Below are positions 44,299 to 56,867 of a stretch of DNA of 64,000 nt, piece by piece. The first letter of the stretch is position 1. Every line of letters starts with the position of its first letter. The position numbers and the translations under genes are program-made. The notes below the pieces were generated by a model. That model had not been told where the DNA came from, did no database searches, and saw only the letters and a program-made list of their open reading frames with translations. The DNA comes from Phyto melanocephala (Eukaryota; Arthropoda; Insecta; Diptera; Rhinophoridae), in the NCBI GenBank assembly GCA_941918925.1, contig OW799234.1:128568895-128632894 (forward strand), given 5' to 3'.

Positions 44299-45172
44299 TA
44301 TATAGATATATATAAAAGTGAAACTCTGTGTGTGTGTGTGTGTTAGCTATAGACTCCGAAACTGTAAAACCGATCGGGCTCAAACTTTGGTAAGTTGTTG
44401 TACACATACCAGGGAGTGTTTATGGGTGGAAACAAGTGGGCGGGGCCACGCCCATAAAAAATTAGTTATCAGTTTTAGCTACTTGCACTTGACCGATTTT
44501 TCTGAAACTTTGCACACATATCGAGCTGTCATGACTAAAAAATTTTGTGATAAGAAAAGTGGGCGGGGCCGCGCCCCTAAAAAGTTTAAATTTTGAGGTA
44601 CTTGCACTTGACCGATTTTTCTGAAACTTTGCATACATATTAAGCTGTCATGACTTTATAATTTCGTGATTAAAAAAGTGGGCGGGGCCACGCCCATAAA
44701 AAATTAGTTATCAGTTTTAGCTACTTGCACTGGACCGAATTTTCTGAAACTTTGCACACATATCGAGCTGCCATGACTAAATAATTTCGTGATTAGAAAA
44801 GTGGGTAGTGCCACGCCCGTAAAAAATAGGTATCATTTTGAGGTACTTGCACTGGACCGATTATTCTGAAACTTTGCACACATATTGAGCTATTAACACT
44901 TTACAATTTCGTGAAAAGAAAAGTGGGCAGGGCCACGCCCATAAAAACAATTATAATTTTGAGGTACTTGCACTGGTCCGATTCTTCTGAAACTTTGCAC
45001 ACATATTGAGCTGTTATGACTTTACAATTTTGCGATTGGAAAAGTGGGCAATGCCACGCCCACAAAAAAAATTATAACATTTAGGTTTTTGCACTTGATA
45101 TTCAATTAAAATTCAGAATGCATTTCAAATTCATTAAGGGGGGGCGTAGCAATGCGCGCCGGGTTTGGCTAG
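44299..45172 (+). mobile_element. Helitron array, copy 5
   Basis: Starts TAGATATATATAAAAGTGAA and ends GGGTTTGGCTAG (CTAG 45169-45172). The third unit is rearranged relative to copies 3 and 4, with an extra TTTAGCTACTTGCAC-type unit, suggesting unequal exchange among internal repeats. Confidence 0.77.
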
Positions 45173-45179
45173 TATAGAT

Positions 45180-45650
45180 ATAAAAAAAACTTTATTAAAG
45201 GTTTATTGATTATACTTTTTTATGTAAAAAATTGTTTAAAAATCTTCTGATAAATTTAAAAATTTATTTTGCATATGACCACCAGCATTCCTATTCTGAA
45301 ACTTCCTACAGCTAAATTTATATCGTTCGCTTAGCGAGCTAAGAAAAAAGCTGCAGTATATATGTATGCATACAAGCAGATATTAATCCACTTATAGCTG
45401 TGTTCTATGGCATATTAATGCTATAGAAACTAAAAAATTCTAATTAAATTCTCTATATCCGAGATTGTAAATATTAGAGTAAAATTTCGATAGCATTTAA
45501 TGGTGTAAGTTGGCATTTAACTTAAAAAATTCTTAATATATTTAAATCTTACTAAAGTGTGTATGAGTGTAATATTGTTATTAATTCGTAAATCGTTTAA
45601 AGGATAGGCTTATTTGATTCGTTTTAGCATATTTTCGCAAACAAGTTAAA
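45180..45650. other. Intergenic AT-rich stretch
   Basis: Nothing recognised. Confidence 0.3.
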
Positions 45651-45654
45651 AATG

Positions 45655-45811
45655 TTTGACGGACAAACAGACGGACATAGCTAGATCGTCATAAAATAAA
45701 ACCCCAATTCAGAAAATATATACTTTATGGTGTCTAAAATGAATATTTCGATGTGTTACAAATGGTATGACAAAATGCATATACGCCACCATTTATTTGA
45801 TGGCGGGTATA
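45655..45811 (-). mobile_element. Helentron subfamily III 5' fragment
   Basis: ACGGACATAGCTAGATCGTC, TTATGGTGTCTAAAATGAAT and the terminal GATGGCGGGTATA on the plus strand are the 5' ~155 bases of a minus-strand copy; the rest is missing. Confidence 0.65.
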
Positions 45812-48480
45812 AAAATATAAACGGCACAAACGGAATGAATAATTTTAAATTAAAAAAAATGCTCTCCACAATCGCGGAACCGAATAAATAATAAGGTCCA
45901 TTACATAATTATGTACATTTATATATAATTATATTAAACATACTTTTAATTTCATTTCTTTTTTTTTTGTTATAAGAATATAAGTTAAAAAAGAAGATGA
46001 TTTTTACCAATTTGCCTCAACTATGCCAGCGCAGAGGCAAAAATAATATGAATTAAAATTAAATTAAAATGTAAATAAAAAAATATAAGAAAAAGATAAT
46101 TTTTATTTTAAATAAAACATTTAAGTTAGTGTTAAGAATAGAGTAAAATTAATAAAAAAAAATACAAAAACTAAACCTGGTTTCAATGTTTAATTGTGCA
46201 ATTTGAATTCGCTAATCTTATCAGTTTATAGTTCTTAGTTTTCCTCTTCCTTTCTTCCCATTTCACAAAATAAAATTATAAAATCCTGACAAGTTCAATA
46301 TCAAATAATAGTTCAATTAAAGACGAGGTGGGGCTGTATTCAGAGATAAGTAAAACAAACAAAAAATTGGCTAACTGCATATAAGTACATTGAAAGAGTT
46401 TTCTTTTAGAAATATTTCTTTTTGAAACCTGCTTTTATGTTTACACAGAAAAAGTTTTATTGCATACAATTTAATTTTTTGAAATTTTAAAAGTCAAAAC
46501 AAAACGAATTTCAAGTACATACCAATACGAACTGATTTTTATTACTTTCCCTTCCTTCCTCTCGCACACAATTAAATGATTTAGAAAGAAAAAATATCTA
46601 TTGCAAGAAAATTGGTTCAATGCAAACGCAGAATAAATTACTTTTTTGATAATATGACGGTTTGCTCGGACATCATTGTGAATTAGCTAGCCAATAATAA
46701 CATGAACTGAAATTGATATTGAAGGCAAAATTTTACACTGATCGTCATTGTTATCCATAGCGAAACATTAAATGTCACATGCTTAAATAGCTATTGCACT
46801 TTAATTCCATAACAGTAGTGAACTTATATCAAACTACGGAAGCGCTAGTTTTAAAATTCATGATTTGTAATTTAAAATCTTTTTCAAAAAGCAAATTATG
46901 TTCATTTATTTTGACAGGACTTGTGATACCATCTGATCCTTAAATACAACTATATTGTTCTTACAAATAACACATGTTTTTTTATTATCTGCTTGCCGTA
47001 TTGCAAATTACTTTTATCTATTGTACTGTATTTTACACACATCTGTTAGTTTTCATTGAGCGCCATGTGAACATTAATTACGTAAGAATTAATTAAAAAT
47101 TAAAAAAAAAATTTTGTAATAAAAATGGTGTGTTAAAATCGACATTTAATACAAAAACTATTAAGTGTCACAAGCGTGATTTTAAACACTCTATAAGCTG
47201 TATGAAAATATAATTAGTAATACATTAATGTTTAAAAATCTGGTGCATAATGCTTTTTATGTCAAGATCTGTATGGAGTATCAAGGAGGCGCTCTACTCA
47301 ACTCTTTGAGGTACACCATAAAGTTAAGTTACTTGACAAGTACTTCACAGCAATTCTTGAACCTTTGTAAGTTATTGGTCAAATCAAATCAAATTTGTAT
47401 AGCGAACATACTTGAATTCAAAACAGACTTAGGTGCAATAGTGGGACTTGCAAGCTATCGACAGTCTACATTATCAGTAAAGCGTTCTAAATATTCGTCT
47501 AATTTGACATCAAATAATACAACTATTCAAATATGGATATTAACGAAATTGCATTTAATTTGTTATTTTATTCAAAGGCCAATATTATCGATATCAAAAT
47601 AGAAAAAGAAACGAAACACGAAAAAATCACAATAATAATGTCAGTGGATTGCATGTAAAACAAACTTTAAACACTGAAAAACCATCAAGTTGTACAACTG
47701 ACCTGTTGCAAGACAAAACAAAATACATACATTTTTTTTGAACAACAACAAAAGTCCAAAACGAAATCAAACGAGGTGATACAAAGAGTTGTGTTGTTTT
47801 TATCGCTGGTAAAATCTTATAACAGTGCAACACGTATAATAATAACTTGTGCAATAGTAGCAACAACAACAAAAACAACATCAATAATAACAATGTTAAA
47901 CGAACAAACACATGTTGAACATTGTCAACAAAGTGCATTGTTATTTATCTTGCCGAAATGCCCCCCATACACATAAAATTGACAGCAAAAGAGTGGGAGT
48001 AGTTTCTAAAATGGATTTCATTTCCATTTATTTAGTTAAGGGGCATTGTTAGAAATGCTTTATTTCGTTCATTAATTAAGATTTCTTATTTTTTGATATC
48101 AAGAAATGTATGTATATATGTACTATATATGCGCCTATATAGGTATAGGTTTGAAGAAATAACAGGGATGACATCATCGTTTTCAGTTACACATCGAAAG
48201 CCATTTAGTTCTGGGATTTTATTGTTGGGGCTCATTGTGAAATTTTTTAATATAAAATAAGTTTCGTTTTACTTTATTTTCTTTAAATTAATTATTTCTT
48301 ATAGAAAAGTAAGAATAGAAGTAAATTAACATGGAATATATAAAAGAATATATACATTGTGTTTTAATAATAATTTCCGTGGGGGAAATGTGTAGTCGCT
48401 AGTGTAAAACGATAAGCCCGGAAGGATTGATCACTTGGAGGACTAAATTCGCCGCCTTATTGCCAATATACGGCCACAAA
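45812..48480. other. Long intergenic stretch, 2.7 kb
   Basis: No protein domain, RNA or bounded repeat recognised. A 124-codon plus-strand frame (47228-47602) and a leucine-rich minus-strand frame (47627-47938, over CAACAA-type repeats) have no signature, and I do not call them genes. Confidence 0.35.
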
Positions 48481-48560
48481 CAAAATGGAAAAATTCATCG
48501 AAAGTTGGACCTCCAAATTAGACTATGTCGGAGGTAGCCGTAGCGGTCATATACTAGAAG

Positions 48561-49761
48561 TAGGGTTTGGGAACCGGGAAATTCCCGCCCGGGAATTCCC
48601 GGGAATAAACCACTTAGTATTCCCAAAAAAATTTGCTCTTATTCCCGGGAAAACGGGAAATAAAAAATTTGTAGTATATTAGGAAATATATTTAATTTTA
48701 TTTTTAATTTCTTATCTGTTTTGGTAAATTTAAAGAATATTTGAATAAAAAGTAAGGTTTTTAATTTGTTAGCGTTTTTTGTTTGTTAAGTATTTACAAC
48801 TTTTCTCAAATACGAATATGTAAAAGAAAAACAAACATCGTCGGTCAAAAATATTTCACGCCAAAGTTAACGACTTTCTGGAATTATTTTTAATAAGTGC
48901 TAATAAATTTCAAGTGAATTAATTATATACATACATAATAAAATGTTTTCTTGTAATAATTTTTTTTTATTTATGATTGAATTTTTCTAATAATACTTCT
49001 TTTTTAAATTTCACTTTGTTTAGAACCAAAATGTCTGAAGTTTGGAACTATTTTCAAAAAGTAGACAACGCAGCAAAATGTAATATTTTCCCGAAAAGGT
49101 TAATATTCAAGGGCGGTAGTACTAGTGGTCTCATACGGCGCCTTCTTTTGGTTCATAAAATAAAATTTGAAAACGATTCTTCAACACCTGAACCAAATAA
49201 AAAAAATAATTCCTCCATTAAAAGTTTTTTAGACACGCAAACATTACCAGAAATTGTTTCAAAGCAGTCGATGGAATATCTATTCGAACAATTACACAAA
49301 GTTCTTTTATTCGTCAAAGTTTTTTTTAGTAAAAATATGACGTAACCAAAATGAAACTGATGTTAAAAACATTGTAATAAAATATTACAATGCCGTTAAA
49401 AATACGATGGTGAAAGCAATGTCGAGTCAAATTTGCGATAATTTGAGGTTTGCTCTTGTATTAGACGAGTGGATTAGTGTTGCCCAAAAAAGATATCTGT
49501 TTACATGGCAATAATTATTTTTATAATTTGGGTTAAGTTTATATTTCCGGAAGATGTAATGCTGACACAATAAGGACTCTAATGGAAAATAAACTACTAC
49601 TAAAACAATGAATTATTAACCAAATCGTGATTTTAATGTTAACAAACATTATTAATTTTAAAAGAAATATTTTTTTCGGGAATCCCGGGAATTCCCGGGA
49701 AGACAATTTTTTAATTCCCGTTTCCCGGGAAAATAAAAAGATCGGGAAATCCCAAACCCTA
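48561..49761 (+). mobile_element. hAT transposon derivative with exact 8-bp duplication
   Basis: TIRs TAGGGTTTGGGA at both ends, flanked by ACTAGAAG at 48553-48560 and 49762-49769. Subterminal ATTCCCGGGAAT-type motifs cluster within about 100 bases of each end, as hAT transposase binding repeats do. The interior has a BED-finger-like frame and downstream ALVLDEWISVAQKRYL, the start of the hAT catalytic domain, then truncation. Length 1201 bp, non-autonomous. Confidence 0.85.
49031..49345 (+). pseudogene. Broken hAT transposase N-terminus (BED finger)
   Basis: From MSEVWNYFQKVDNAAKCNIF, a BED-type zinc finger: W..F....... AKC then FKGGSTSGLIRRLLLVH. The second Cys (CNIF for CNxC) and the first His (RRL for RHL) are lost, so zinc binding is broken. 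The frame continues with an acidic/serine linker to a stop at 49345; FALVLDEWISVAQKRY lies downstream in another frame (about 49442-49500). Confidence 0.75.
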
Positions 49762-49769
49762 ACTAGAAG

Positions 49770-50090
49770 TCATATTTAAATTATAATGCCAGAAGATTAT
49801 CTTTCGAATAAAGTAAATTTGAAATAAAAAATTATACCTTTCCTAAAAAACACCCTTTAATTTTTTTTTTTTTACAAAACATACATAAACAAAACTTGCA
49901 AAAACTAATAAGCAATTTTTTTGTGAGCTGAGACTCTTACCCATATCTGTTAAACATGGGTGGAGGTGTTCATATTATTGCTGCTGAAAAGTGTGATTCT
50001 TATCTTATTAAAGCATTATCAATCACAAAACAGTGGAATGTTCCGACAACAAAGTAAAAAAAGTTGACCTTGAAACGCTAGACTACATTT
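49770..50090. other. Intergenic
   Basis: No feature recognised. Confidence 0.3.
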
Positions 50091-50094
50091 AATT

Positions 50095-50590
50095 CAAACT
50101 ACGGAATATATTGAATGTACTGTTTAGCCAGGACAATGCACCGCTCAACGATGCATTTTAATAAAGGTATAAGCAGATCAGCGGTAACGTCTAAGTTTCG
50201 CAGTAAATTTCATCAGTTGGTTAGAAATAAAATCAATTTTATTGAAAATCTGATTATGTGTGAAGCAGCCCTAAATAGGGAGCGGTATCGGTATATGATA
50301 GAAAATTTTTTTATCCTGAAATGTGGTTTTAGCAGGATAGAGACACTGCCTGCTCTGCCTGAGGAACAATGTCAATGTCTGGCCTTCGCCAGATTTGCCA
50401 GCATACGACTATTTTCTTTGTAGTTATTTGGAGGAGCGAGTATATGTTAATAAGCCCAAATAATCTCTGAACTCAAGGCCAACCTTGTTGTAGAAATTCG
50501 AAAATGTATTGATATTTTATTGCAAGACTGTCGTTTATATATTCAAAAAGTAACGGGCTTTCAATTAGCACTTTCTTTTTTAAAATTTAA
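50095..50590 (+). pseudogene. MLE transposase remnant
   Basis: RERYRYMIENFF, then EMWF-stop-QDRDTACSA (for MWFQQDGATCHTA), and in a further frame SELKANLVVEIRKCIDILL. The order and spacing match the second catalytic motif to the C-terminal part of mariner transposase. Stops and frameshifts show it is inactive. It resembles the 10.5-kb remnant. Confidence 0.65.
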
Positions 50591-52199
50591 ATCTGAGAAC
50601 AATGACATATAATATTGTACAAATTTCTGCCGCGGATTGATGTATTGATGCCTTTACGAATCGTCCAATGACGCTAGTGCATAAATCAGGCAGAATTTTA
50701 CCGATGGCGTGGTTTATTTAGGCTTTAAGAACCATTGTGGTCTGCGACTTAAAAAAATCCCACAAGAAAGAATTTAACGAGAAAAATAGTACGATCTCTG
50801 TGTTCAATGCATACCAATTTTCAAGTCACTCGTGTAGGGTGTTAAAAGTGACATAAACTGTGTAGGTCGTAGCACAGTTTTATTAAAACGCCATGCTGTT
50901 GGTGTCCAATTTAGACCACAAGAAATTGGCAATAATCAATCTATATCGCTCGCCTGATCAATGTCGACCATAAAGAAATATGAACCGATGAAGCCAGACA
51001 AAAATCCACCTCAAAACAGTGAGTTGTTCGGGATGCATTGGAAGATTTTAAATCATTTATCTCAGCATTGTCACAAATTTGGCTATTTTGTTTGTTTCTC
51101 TAGAAAAGGGCGCATAATACGAAGGTATTGTTGCAGAACTAGTTTTATTAGTTTTTAATTGTATGAGTCTAACTAATTTTATTTAAATTTTTTGTATATT
51201 ATTTTAGTCTAATTAAGATTTTGTTTTACAACTTTGGCAACCTTGAAATTATGAATAAATCACACTCCGTTGCATACTTTAAGGGTGTTTTTTTTTTTTT
51301 TTTTTTTTTTTTAAATAATTGTTTTCAGAATTTAGAAGATTCTTGATCTAGTATCACAGAATTAATAAAACGAAAATACACTAAATAGTAGCAAGTAGTC
51401 CCCGTTTATATAAAGTCAACAAAGCAACGTTTATGAAAGGTATAAAACTAACAATATTCCTAAGCAGCCTTTTGATATTACGTCTTTGATTTCTAAAATT
51501 AAAATGAATTAACACAAGCTGGTATAGTAAGTAAGAAGCATGTTAATGAGCTTAAAGTTCCAGTTCGTCCAGACAACACTACGGTGTCACTACGGTGGCT
51601 TTTTATAAACATTTTAAAAATGTATTTAATATGTTCAACAAAAATTAGATTGATGCTTACACTTATTTTTGATCTTCTAAAAAAAACACTTAAACTGTTC
51701 CATTTTAATGGCGTTTCAAATTTAAGTGGATCAACTAAAAATAAAACTTTTTAACGAAATCACCTGATATATTGAACGGGTTCAAAAGATATTTTGCTCC
51801 CAACATCTTTTACGTTAAAAGAGAAAACACTTTATTTAAAAGCAAAAAGAAATCTAAAAATAAATCCTACTTTCCGTTATTATGAATAAGCGATGTAATA
51901 AATAAGAAAATTTATGATTTTTGTCCACGCGATGGCACATGTCCAAATTGAAGTTTTTAATAATATTGCAATGTGAATGGTTTCAAAAGAAGACGATGGT
52001 TGACATGCATTAAATTTTACTCAAATTATAAAAAGAAAATGGTGAATATTCGGCAGACGGAGCATGTGTATGTATATGCTATACCATATGTGCATACGCT
52101 ATAATTTTTTTATGGCCACCCACTTCTTAGTGAGGAAAATTAAAGACAAATAAAAGAACTAGAGTGCAATTAATGAATTTTTAAAAATTAATCCATCAT
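50591..52199. other. Intergenic, 1.6 kb
   Basis: No recognised gene or bounded element. A T-only run of about 30 bases at 51283-51312 is a likely sequencing or assembly weak point. Confidence 0.35.
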
Positions 52200-52201
52200 T
52201 A

Positions 52202-52713
52202 CGAGGGCTGCCTTTTATATTTCGGGATTGGGCTACCCTTGTGCTGCAGTCTGGCAACTGACGTTCCTATAGAAAAGTGAAAAATTTTTGACAATATACG
52301 TACTCAGAACCTTTTGACGTACATATTTGAGACAACCTAATCTATTAGTAGGACCAGTATACATTCAATATTGTATGAACATTTGGTTGTAAAAAATATC
52401 GTACAAAATTTGACTATCGCTAAAAAGTGGTTCGTGTTAATTGTTCGCAAGAAAAGCTCTAAGCTTAATGCTTCAAAACATGTGTATGACATCGTCACAG
52501 GTGACGAATTGTGGACTGTATGGCTCTTCCAAGACAAGCAAAACCCTACAAAAGTTTTTCAACATGCTTTCAAATTTCATGTTATTGAGGTACCACAGTT
52601 GGAAGGGAAAAAGCAATTCCAAAAATTAATTTCCACGTATGAAAAAGTGTATTGATCTTCATAGAGAATATTTTTAAAAACAAAAAAGCCCTAAATATAA
52701 AAGCCAACCCTCG
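52202..52713 (+). mobile_element. Internally deleted mariner (512 bp) with TA duplication
   Basis: TIRs CGAGGGCTGCCTTTTATATT and (inverted) CGAGGGTTGGCTTTTATATT, flanked by TA at 52200-52201 and 52714-52715. An open frame contains YDIVTGDELWTVWLFQDKQN, where TGDE holds the first catalytic Asp of mariner transposase; the residues normally between GDExW and TVW are deleted. The C-terminal catalytic motifs are gone. Confidence 0.85.
52371..52655 (+). pseudogene. mariner transposase fragment
   Basis: 94 residues open, with the first catalytic motif (VYDIVTGDE) at about residues 38-46 and FQDKQNPTKVF after a deletion of about a dozen residues; then a jump to a C-terminal-like tail (KKQFQKLISTYEKVY, stop). 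The second and third catalytic Asp are missing. Confidence 0.75.
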
Positions 52714-52715
52714 TA

Positions 52716-54031
52716 GTAAGTATTTGGATTGTGACTTTTAAGCAGAATGGAAAAGTCAAAGCAAAGGAAGTCATAACTACTAACAATTTATTACAGAATA
52801 AAAAAAAATGTACTTAAGATTTGTAATTTAAATATTTTGAGTATATAATAACTTTAAAAATCGGTCAAATAAAATTAATTTTATTCAATTAAAATTTTCA
52901 TAAAATTATATCGAAGAAAAATAAATAAAAATTAGATTATATTTGGTGAATAAACAAGAATTGTCTAAGTGTCATATTGTCATAATTTCTAAAGAAAAAT
53001 TTAAAAAAATAAAAAGTGTTGTATTGTTTATTGTAAAAAGTTCATTTAGTTTTATTCGTCTTAAACCAAATATAATTTTTTTTACATATAATATATAACA
53101 TATTATGTTGAATTCAAATTACGTTAAGCATTAGGTGGTGACATTATAAAATGATATTTTCCAATAAAGATTAATGTTGATGGCATATGTTTTGACAGCA
53201 TCTGTCAATTCAACAAGTTTAAAGTTTAAAAATCCTAAAAATCAACATGTAATTTGATGAAACGGAAAGTTCAATTTGTAAATTATTTGTAATTTTATGA
53301 CAAGTTTTTGTTGAGGTTTCGTTGTACTGTTCAATGTTACCTTTTCTGCAAAACATTAAGTAAAAATATAACTTAAAATGCAAAACGCCGTAACTAATAG
53401 CAAATTAAAAAAAAAAAAACAAAAAACAAAGTTTGAGAATGTTTTTTCTTAATTTCCATTATTATTAAAATTATTTATACGCTAGTTAGGGCGATACACC
53501 ATGCGCATGATGTGCGAAATAAAAATTTTTCGAATTAAATATTGCCGAAAAAAATGTTATACACAACAAATCAAATGAATTATGTAAATATATTTGATAA
53601 AAATTCATAAAAGTGATATCCATCAATCTAGGCATTGTGTGAGAGCTGGCAACACTATAATTGAAATAACTATCGCTCTTTAAAATTATTAACCAATAAG
53701 AACACAGTTTGAGTGACGTCATTGGCACACCATACGCAAAAACTTTTTTGGGTAAATTCACCAAATTTAACAGAAAAGTGCCAAATTAAATCTACAACGG
53801 AGTTAGTATTAAGATTTTATTTCCATATACTACTAGATAGATGTAAGTTATATATAAATATATTTTGAGAATTTAAAAATTATAGGTTTCTCATTCAAAA
53901 TAGATTTGAAAAAATGAGATTCGATAATTTATAAAAGTATTTAAATTTTAAGCAAATAAAACAATTTATTAAGTTTAAAATTTAATTTAAAATTTTTTTA
54001 GGCAAAAAAAAAATGTTCGTTACAATAAAAA
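52716..54031. other. Intergenic, 1.3 kb
   Basis: No gene or bounded element. Two direct CACCAT(G/A)CGCA motifs at about 53498 and 53730 were checked and do not form an inverted repeat. Confidence 0.35.
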
Positions 54032-54787
54032 ACAAGTAACAGTGCTATATTCGGCCGTGCCGAATCTTATATACCCTTCACAATGTGTAGTCATGCAATA
54101 ACAATTGTTTATATCACCATTCATCCCATATAAAATACGTGCATACGTACACGTTAGAATAAATGTGGCATCGAATCCCAGCTGAGCCAAAAATTTTTTT
54201 TTTTATTTTATTTAATATATTATTTATATTTTATTATTTTTTTTTATATTTTTTTTAAATTTTTTTAAAAAATTTTTTTAGAAAAATTTTTAAAAAATTT
54301 TTTTAAAATTTTTTTTTTTAGTTTTTTCTATTATTTTTTTTCTTATTTTTAATATTTTGTTTTTTTTGTAATTTTTTTTGTTTGGTATGTTTTTTACATG
54401 TATCTATGTATGTATGTTGTTGTTGTAATTGTGAAAAAAAACAAGGTGGTCGTGGTTTTTTGCTCATATCTCAGAAAGTTATGAGGCGATTGTGCTGAAT
54501 TTCAATAGCGATTCATTCCTGGATATTTCCAAGAGATTGATACCATATACAGATCTAAGGAACATATAGTTGCTTCTAAAAGTTGATTTCAACCAACACA
54601 CGGACAGACGGGCAGACGGACAGATGGACAGACGGATAGACGGACAGACGGTCAGGGCTTAATCGACTCCTCTATTCATAAGCTTTCAGAAAATATATAC
54701 TTTATGGGGTCGGAAATGAAAATTGTAGAAATTACAAACGGAATGACAAAGCTATATATACCCTTGTGCACCACAGGTGAAGGGTAT
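54032..54787 (-). mobile_element. Helentron/DINE-1-like element D (subfamily I)
   Basis: Complete copy on the minus strand: 3' end ACAAGTAACAGTGCTATATT with TTCGGCCGTGCCGAA at 54032, CCCAGCTGAGCC block, T-rich microsatellite, ACGGACAGACGGGCAGACGG repeats, GGGGTCGGAAATGAAAATTG and the 5' hairpin GCACCACAGGTGAAGGGTAT ending at 54787. Confidence 0.78.
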
Positions 54788-56867
54788 AAAAAATACTTTA
54801 GAATTAAGATTTTAAATTTTCCAGTTTCGTTCTTCTAAAGGGAATTTAATATATTTTTGTATGGAAAGTTTTTACTTTTATAAAGCATATGTATATATGT
54901 ATAATCAAAAGAAAAATTTTAAACTTAGTGCGTATTTTTGAAAAGAACTGTGCATTTTAAAATTTCAAATTTGACAAGCATTTTTCTAAAGTTGAAGCAA
55001 TTTTTTTATGATAAAATAATATTATTTAGTTTAATGATCTTTCAAAAGAATATTTGTTACAATTATCAATAAAAACTAATTACGCTTTTGTAAAAACAGT
55101 CAGTTTGCTTATATATCATTCTACTGTTTCGTTTTCAGCTTTACAAATTAGGTTTTCTCCTTCAGTAGCTAAAAATGCATAAAAAACATTAATCATACGC
55201 AACAAAAATGTCTCTGTATGTATATTCTTAACAGTCTTAAGTCGAGACACGAATCTATTAAATGCAACATACATATGTTAAGTATATCTCTTATGATATA
55301 CATAACAACAAGAAAGCGAAAGTAACGCACACAATAATATTAAAAATAAAAACACTTTTCCAATGTAAACAAAAACACACTAGAAGACACACAAACAAAT
55401 GTACATACACCTACTTTAAGTGCTACTAAACAACAAGAATATGCTGCATAATAACTCTGTTAGCAACATATGCACAAAGCAACAATGATGATAAATATAT
55501 GAGTAAGTGTTGCCCTGGCATTCGTATACAAAACGCGAACGAAGCAGCAACGTGCTGGCGGAAAAACATTCAGATTGGATTTTAACTTGAACATTTTTAA
55601 AGGAAGTGGCAAAAAGAAAATCTTGTAAATATACAAACATGTGAGAGAAAACGAAGAGATTTTTAGATACATTTTAAGTAATGGCATGTGTAGAAACAAA
55701 GGGTGTTGAAGAGTGGAAGAAAAAATATAAATTTTTAATGAAAAGTGTGCGTAAACCGCTAAACTTAAGGAAATCTAAAGTCATTGTGAAATATTGAGTG
55801 CCAACGTTAAGAACAAACAAACATAAATGTACAAATTATAGGGGGAAACAAGAATAAATAAAACCAAAATTTAAATGAAAATTTAAGTGAAAAATAAAGA
55901 AAAATATCAACTTTTTTTACAATTAAGACCAAAAATACATTTGTGCTCCTACATATTTATATTGTTATAAATGGAAAGTAAATTGAGCGTAACACATAAA
56001 TTTTATTTAATAAAAAAAAATTTTAAATCAATTTTACGTACAATATTCAATTTTCAAAAGTTATTTTAAATTTGTTTAAAAAATTTTTTTTTGAGAATCG
56101 AAGAAAAAAAAAAAACGCAAATCTTTACAAGGAATAAAGAAGAAAATATCATAAGAAGTGCCATAAAATCGAATGAAGATGATAAAGAAAATGAAAAACA
56201 CTTTTCAGTTTTATCTAAATTGCTAAAAGCGTGCGCCAAAGTGCTTTTCTATCTAGTCGTTGTTGTTTTTATTGTCTAAATGAATGACTGCGTAAGTGTG
56301 TTTCGTGTCGTTTTATTCGTTACATAGATTACGCTACTTTTGGTTTTCTATACAGTGAAACTATCCCCCTTTGGCCAAAAACTCCTTATTTCCACTTTCT
56401 GAACGGAAAACAAAAATATCAACATCATCAAAATACCAGACACTGTTCTTTTTTCCTCTTGGTTTTGTCGTTTAAACCAAAACGATGAAAAACAAAAGAA
56501 AACATTAAAAATAATTTAAAAATAAACTGCAGTTTTGTCTATAAAAATATACAACATCAGCTAAAAACAAAATTATGTAGTTTTTTTTTACGGCAGAAAA
56601 CAAAAACGAAAATATAAAACAAAAATTACAAATAACAACAAATATTTCTATTAATTCTTAAATTGCTTAGAAAATTTAACTAAAATTCTATAAAGCAAAT
56701 AAAACAAGTATATTAAAAATCTATAAATTGTGCATAAATTAAAATAAAAAGTGCCTTTTAAATGTTTAAAATTGTCTAAAGAATAATAAAAAAAAATTAA
56801 AAATTTTTTATTTAAAATTTAAGTATATGAGTTAAAAGTAATTAAAATTTTTGAAAAAAAAAACAAA
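54788..56867. other. Non-coding stretch that may hold a 5' leader
   Basis: Intergenic to about 55.5 kb. From there the sequence is A-rich with many CAAACAAA/AAACATAAA motifs of the sort seen in long fly 5' leaders, and it precedes the candidate exon at 56868. A 62-codon frame at 56091 begins without ATG and is not called. Confidence 0.3.

Noticed and set aside
42338..44596. Open frames over the Helitron repeats (for example 42338-42673, 43716-43949, 44318-44596)
   Set aside because: They consist of translated tandem repeats and CA/GT microsatellite (VCVCVC, THTHTH) and occur on both strands.
41740..45060. Regularly spaced repeats that superficially resemble a CRISPR array
   Set aside because: Units of ~110-120 bp are themselves diverged tandem repeats within elements with Helitron ends; there are no unique spacers, and the context is eukaryotic.
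47627..47938. Leucine-rich 103-codon minus-strand frame resembling a membrane protein
   Set aside because: The LLLLLL run comes from CAACAA-type repeats read in reverse; no flanking coding signal.
51283..51312. T-only run as a retrotransposon poly(A) tail
   Set aside because: No retroelement coding or duplication was found beside it; left as simple repeat or assembly weak point.
53490..53745. Possible MITE bounded by CACCATGCGCA and CACCATACGCA
   Set aside because: The two motifs are direct, not inverted, and no duplication flanks them.
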